Part shown: positions 60,439-64,000 of the stretch, piece by piece
Layout of the letters: every line of letters starts with the position of its first letter
Position numbering within the stretch: position 1 is the stretch's first letter
DNA from: Croceibacterium mercuriale
GTDB lineage: Bacteria > Pseudomonadota > Alphaproteobacteria > Sphingomonadales > Sphingomonadaceae
DNA length: 64,000 nucleotides
Direction: 5' to 3'
Assembly: GCF_000802385.1 (NCBI RefSeq)
Contig: NZ_JTDN01000002.1
Location: 558,001 to 622,000, forward strand
Made by a program: the position numbers and the translations under genes
The notes under the pieces: generated by a model
Told to the model about the DNA's origin: nothing
What the model saw: the letters and a program-made list of their open reading frames with translations, nothing else
The model's database searches: none

Positions 60439-60453
60439 TGCCACAATATGAGA
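60439..60453. promoter_or_regulatory. IclR-locus operator copy in the lldD/GH2 divergent promoter
   Basis: TGCCACAATATGAGA fits the 15-bp motif with some deviation. It lies 28 bp before lldD and about 100 bp before the GH2 gene, in a 143-bp divergent gap. Confidence 0.4.
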
Positions 60454-60553
60454 TCGCTTGCTAGATTTTGATAAAAGTCGGCCGCATGGCAATTGCCAGA
60501 TTGGTCAGGACAATTTACCTTCTCGGTCAACCAGAACCGGCGGAGAGGCCTTG

Positions 60554-63500
60554 ATGCGTTTGAAGTTCCTTGCCCTTGCCGGCGCCTGCCTAGCGCTGCC
60601 GGCTCCGATCATGGCGCAGGACGCCTCCGTCCACGTCGCCAGCCCGCGCCAGACCTTCAACTTCAACAGCGACTGGCGGATGCACCATGGCGAGCTGCAA
60701 GGCGCCTCCGCACCGCGCTTCGACGATGCCGGCTGGCAGGCGGTGGTGCTGCCCAATGCCTTCAACGAGAAGGAGGCTTTTGCCCGCGACATCCGCGAAC
60801 ATTCCACCGGCATCACCTGGTACCGCAAGCGCTTCACCCTGCCGGCGGACGCACCGGGCAAGGCGCTGCTGGAGTTCGAGGGCGTGCGCCAAGCGGCCGA
60901 GGTGTGGGTCAACGGGACGCAGGTCGTGCTGTCGGAGAACGGCGCGATGGCCTTCGGTGCGGATATCACCGCGGCGCTGCGTGCCGGCGAGAACGTGGTC
61001 GCGGTGCGGATCGACAATTCGTGGACCTACAAGGAGCGGGCCACCGGCAGCCCGTTCCAGTGGAACGATCGCAATTTCAACGTGAACTATGGCGGCATCA
61101 CCAAGAATGTCCGCCTCCACCTGACCGGTCCGACCTACCAGACGCTGCCGCTCTGGTCCGGCCTCGGCACCACCGGGCAATATGTCTGGGCGGATGGATT
61201 CGACCTGCCGACCCGCAGCGCCACGGTCCATGCGCAGAGCGAGGTGCGCAACGAGGCCGGCGCGCCGCGCACGCTGACCCTGCGGGCGGAGCTGCGCGAT
61301 CGCGACGGCACCTTGCGCGCCACGTTCGACAGCGCGCCGCAGGTGGTCGGTGCCGGGGCGACCGCCACATTGGCGGCGCAGCAGCAGGTGGCCGACCTGA
61401 CCTGGTGGAGCTGGGGCCATGGCTACCTCTACACCGTCACCACCACCCTGCTTGACGGCGACCGGCCGATCGACAGCGTCGATGTGGTCACCGGCTTCCG
61501 CAAGCTGGATTTCGGGCAGGGCATGGTGCAGCTGAACGGCCGCACGATCCAGATGCACGGTTATGCCCAGCGTTCTTCCAACGAATGGCCGGCGGTGGGC
61601 GTGTCGATCCCGCCGTGGATCAGCGATTTCTCCAACCAGCTGATGGTCGACAGCGGCGGCAATCTGGTGCGCTGGATGCACATCACCCCGTCGAAGCAGG
61701 ACGTGGAATCCGCCGATCGCGTCGGCCTGCTGCAGGCCATGCCGGCCGGCGATGCCGAGCGCGATCCCGATGGCCGGCGCTGGGAATTGCGAACGGAGCT
61801 GATGCGCGACGCCATCATCTACAACCGCAACAATCCCAGTGTGGTGTTCTGGGAAGGCGGGAACGAGAGCATCAGCGAGGCGCACATGGCCGAGCTGAAG
61901 GCGATCCGCGACCGGTATGATCCCCATGGCGGGCGGGCGATCGGCAGCCGCGAGATGCTGGACAGCACGATCGCCGAGTATGGCGGGGAGATGCTGTACA
62001 TCAACAAGAGCGGCGACATCCCCATGTGGTCGATGGAATATTCGCGCGATGAATCGGCCCGGGCGTATCAGGACAACTGGACCCCGCCGTTCCATCAGGA
62101 CGCGCCCGACTACAACCGCAACGGCGACAGCCAGGCGGCGGAGGATGTGCGGCGCTGGTGGGAATATTACCGCGTGCGTCCGGGCACCGGCACTCGCGTC
62201 AGTTCGGGCGGGGTCAACATCATCTGGTCCGACAGCAACACCCATTTCCGCGGCGACAACAATTACCGCCGCTCCGGCGAGGTCGATGCGGTGCGCCTGC
62301 CAAAGCCCAGTTTTTTCGCCCATCAGGTGATGTGGAACGGCTGGGTCGATCCGGCGCCGGGCACATATATCGTCGGCCACTGGAACTACGCCCCCGGCGT
62401 GGTGAAGCCGCAGATGGTGGTTTCCACCGGCGAGCGGGTGGAGCTGTTCCTGAACGGCCGCTCGCTGGGCCTGGGGGAGCGGAGCAACGGCTTCCTGTTC
62501 ACCTGGCCGGACGTGGTGTGGAACGGCGGTGTGCTGGAGGCGGTGGCCACCCATGCGGATGGCGCCGTGACCCGGCACACGGTGGAGACGACCGGCGCGC
62601 CGGCCGCACTGAAGCTGACGCCGCATACCAGCCCCCGCGGGCTGGTGCTGGACGGCGCCGACATCGCGCTGGTCGATGTGGAAGTGGTGGATGATGCCGG
62701 GCGCCGCGTGCCGGTGGCCGACAACATGATCCGCTGGACGGTGGAAGGCCCGGCCGAGTGGCGCGGTGGCATCGCGCAGGGCGACAGCTCCGGCAAGCCG
62801 CGCGCGGCGGAAGCGGTACAGCCGGAGAACATCCCCGGCACCACCAGCCATCCGGGCACCGCGCGGGAGGAGGACAACTTCATCCTGTCGCCGAACCTGC
62901 CGGTTGAAGGCGGCATCAACCGCGTGCTGGTGCGCGCCGGTACCGGCAGCGGGACCGTGCGGCTGACCGCGATTGCGGACGGCATGGCCCCGGTCACGAT
63001 CGAGCTGCCAACGGCGCAACCCGAAGCCGCCAGTGCCGGCCTGTCGCGCGACTTCCCCGAACGGCACCAGACCGCCAGCCTGTCGCGCGGACCGACGCCG
63101 AACGGGCCGTCCTTCACGCCGACCCGCACCACGCACCAGCCGGTGGCCGTCAGCGCGGCCGACAATGCGGGCGAGGTCGGTTTCGCGCATGACGACAACG
63201 AACTGACCCGCTGGTCCAGCACCGGTACGCCCGATGGGGCCGTAATCAGCTTCGATTTCGGCAAACCGGTGCTGTTGAGCGAGGTGGACCTGAAGCTGGT
63301 CGGCTGGCGCACCCGCGCCTACCCGCTGCGGTTCGAACTGGACGGCCGGACCATCTGGGAAGGCGATACGGAGCGGACGCTCGGCTACGCCAACGTCGCC
63401 TTCCCCCCGGCGCAGGGCCGGGTGCTGCGCATCGTGCAGACCGCGCCGGTCGCCGATCGCGACGCGTTCGGGCAGATCGTGGAACTTGCCACCGCGCGGC

Positions 63501-63592
63501 AGGCCGGCGACACCGGTGCGAACGAGGTGCCGCCCGGCTGGAACCTGGGCATCGTGGAGGCAGACTTCCACGGACCGGCGGGCGCCTGGTAG
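60554..63592 (+). CDS. GH2-family exported beta-galactosidase-like enzyme with C-terminal discoidin-type domain
   Basis: The 1012-aa precursor has a signal peptide (about 1-21, ending IMAQ). GH2 domains follow in order: sugar-binding jelly roll (about 28-185, [19 protein letters not shown]), immunoglobulin-like (about 190-300) and TIM barrel (about 305-530), with acid/base Glu438 in [11 protein letters not shown] and candidate nucleophile Glu495 in [10 protein letters not shown]. The DUF4982/Ig-like region (about 560-690) has [21 protein letters not shown]. The C-terminus (about 870-990) looks like an F5/8 discoidin carbohydrate-binding fold. It would remove terminal beta-galactose from RG-I side chains. 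GGAGAGG precedes the ATG. Confidence 0.85.
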   Translation: MRLKFLALAGACLALPAPIMAQDASVHVASPRQTFNFNSDWRMHHGELQGASAPRFDDAGWQAVVLPNAFNEKEAFARDIREHSTGITWYRKRFTLPADAPGKALLEFEGVRQAAEVWVNGTQVVLSENGAMAFGADITAALRAGENVVAVRIDNSWTYKERATGSPFQWNDRNFNVNYGGITKNVRLHLTGPTYQTLPLWSGLGTTGQYVWADGFDLPTRSATVHAQSEVRNEAGAPRTLTLRAELRDRDGTLRATFDSAPQVVGAGATATLAAQQQVADLTWWSWGHGYLYTVTTTLLDGDRPIDSVDVVTGFRKLDFGQGMVQLNGRTIQMHGYAQRSSNEWPAVGVSIPPWISDFSNQLMVDSGGNLVRWMHITPSKQDVESADRVGLLQAMPAGDAERDPDGRRWELRTELMRDAIIYNRNNPSVVFWEGGNESISEAHMAELKAIRDRYDPHGGRAIGSREMLDSTIAEYGGEMLYINKSGDIPMWSMEYSRDESARAYQDNWTPPFHQDAPDYNRNGDSQAAEDVRRWWEYYRVRPGTGTRVSSGGVNIIWSDSNTHFRGDNNYRRSGEVDAVRLPKPSFFAHQVMWNGWVDPAPGTYIVGHWNYAPGVVKPQMVVSTGERVELFLNGRSLGLGERSNGFLFTWPDVVWNGGVLEAVATHADGAVTRHTVETTGAPAALKLTPHTSPRGLVLDGADIALVDVEVVDDAGRRVPVADNMIRWTVEGPAEWRGGIAQGDSSGKPRAAEAVQPENIPGTTSHPGTAREEDNFILSPNLPVEGGINRVLVRAGTGSGTVRLTAIADGMAPVTIELPTAQPEAASAGLSRDFPERHQTASLSRGPTPNGPSFTPTRTTHQPVAVSAADNAGEVGFAHDDNELTRWSSTGTPDGAVISFDFGKPVLLSEVDLKLVGWRTRAYPLRFELDGRTIWEGDTERTLGYANVAFPPAQGRVLRIVQTAPVADRDAFGQIVELATARQAGDTGANEVPPGWNLGIVEADFHGPAGAW

Positions 63593-63605
63593 ACGGGAGC
63601 AGGGC

Positions 63606-64000
63606 ATGAAGGTCGGACGGGCATTTGCGGGCGGGGTGCTGCTGTGGCTGGCGCTGCCGGCGGCGGCGCAGCAGGATACGGCGGAGACGCACTGGATTGC
63701 CGGCTGGACGCAGCCGATGATGGCGGCGGCGGAGGCGGGCAGCGCACCGCCTGCGGACAGCACGGTACGCGTGCAGGTGCTGGTCACCGCCACCGGCCCG
63801 CGCATCCGCCTGCGCTTCAGCAACGCCTTCGGGACGGAGCCGCTGCTGCTGCAACAGGTGCGCGTGGCCCATGCCACGCAGCCGGGGCAGGACCTGGTCG
63901 ATCCGGCCAGCACGCAGGCGGTCGCCTTCGGCGGTTCCGCGTGGGTCATCATCCCGCCGGGCGCGGAGTACCTGTCCGATCCGGTGGCGTTGCCGGCGAC
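63606..64000 (+). CDS. Exported SGNH/GDSL hydrolase (partial, cut by the right edge)
   Basis: The first 131 codons of a secreted protein are present. A signal peptide (MKVGRAFAGGVLLWLALPAAAQ) is followed by HWIAGWTQPM and VRVQVLVTATGPRIRLRFSN, then AFGTEPLLLQQVRVAHA. This N-terminal beta domain is typical of a family of SGNH/GDSL esterases whose catalytic domain lies further on, outside the window. It starts 13 bp after the GH2 gene in the same direction, with GGGAGCAGGG upstream, so it is probably co-transcribed. In this locus a carbohydrate deacetylase role is a reasonable guess. Confidence 0.7.
   Translation, partial: MKVGRAFAGGVLLWLALPAAAQQDTAETHWIAGWTQPMMAAAEAGSAPPADSTVRVQVLVTATGPRIRLRFSNAFGTEPLLLQQVRVAHATQPGQDLVDPASTQAVAFGGSAWVIIPPGAEYLSDPVALPA

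Noticed and set aside
60590-63952. A 1120-codon open frame on the minus strand
   Set aside because: It is antisense to the GH2 gene, whose domains and catalytic motifs are clear. Its protein is His/Arg/Pro-rich with no recognisable domain, as expected from GC-rich antisense frames.
1-64000. tRNA, rRNA, CRISPR arrays, insertion sequences, prophage genes
   Set aside because: None recognised in the intergenic gaps or among the coding sequences. A tRNA scan program and an IS database search would be decisive.

Overview
The window is a GC-rich (roughly 68-70% by eye) stretch of alphaproteobacterial chromosome, most likely from the order Sphingomonadales. Supporting signs are the hemE / oriC / ppsR-maf-aroE-coaE-dnaQ order, a short SufD, a UrcA-family protein, a PopZ-type protein, and the diketo-hydrolase version of L-rhamnose catabolism first described in Sphingomonas. 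Coding density is very high. Many genes overlap by ATGA or TGATG, so most lie in tightly coupled operons.

Layout. 1-5.2 kb: xseA (cut by the left edge) and purD are divergent with overlapping start codons; then a J-domain-like membrane protein, MntR, a PfkB-family adenosine kinase, an EI24 membrane protein and a lipoprotein. 5.2-12.3 kb: a minus-strand iscR-sufB-DUF559-glycosyltransferase-sufC-sufD-sufS-sufT-sufA operon, preceded by a structured RNA or leader with a strong terminator. 12.6-18.7 kb: pyrD, gamma-glutamyltransferase, an acyl-CoA synthetase, and an ECF sigma/anti-sigma pair. 18.8-20.9 kb: two exported ferritin-like (PCC13-62-type) paralogues. 20.9-22.3 kb: hemE, then a probable chromosome replication origin with DnaA boxes and a cluster of GANTC methylation sites. 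22.3-28.3 kb: rightward genes ppsR, maf, aroE, coaE, dnaQ, hpf, ptsN, DUF1491 and a cell-wall hydrolase. 28.4-45.3 kb: housekeeping genes including a LytS/LytTR two-component pair, tolC, a popZ-like gene, erpA, exonuclease III, a lipid-kinase-like gene, rplM-rpsI, ctaA, a DUF885 protein, a NUDIX protein and a GntR regulator.

45.3-64 kb is a catabolic locus for the pectin backbone rhamnogalacturonan I (RG-I). Exported enzymes are a Tat-exported putative RG exolyase, a GH53 galactanase, a CE12-like acetylesterase and a GH2 galactosidase-like enzyme; an SGNH hydrolase runs off the right edge. A GPH-type transporter and a GH105 without a signal peptide suggest uptake and cytoplasmic cleavage of an unsaturated GalA-Rha disaccharide. 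L-rhamnose mutarotase, rhamnose dehydrogenase, lactonase, rhamnonate dehydratase, L-KDR dehydrogenase and diketo-deoxyrhamnonate hydrolase then convert rhamnose to pyruvate plus L-lactate, and an LldD-type enzyme oxidises the lactate. An IclR regulator sits in the middle. A 15-bp imperfect palindrome recurs at the iclR/dehydratase divergent promoter, before rhaM and in the lldD/GH2 divergent gap, with a half-site before the rhamnose dehydrogenase, which suggests one regulon.

No rRNA, tRNA, CRISPR array, insertion sequence or phage gene was recognised.
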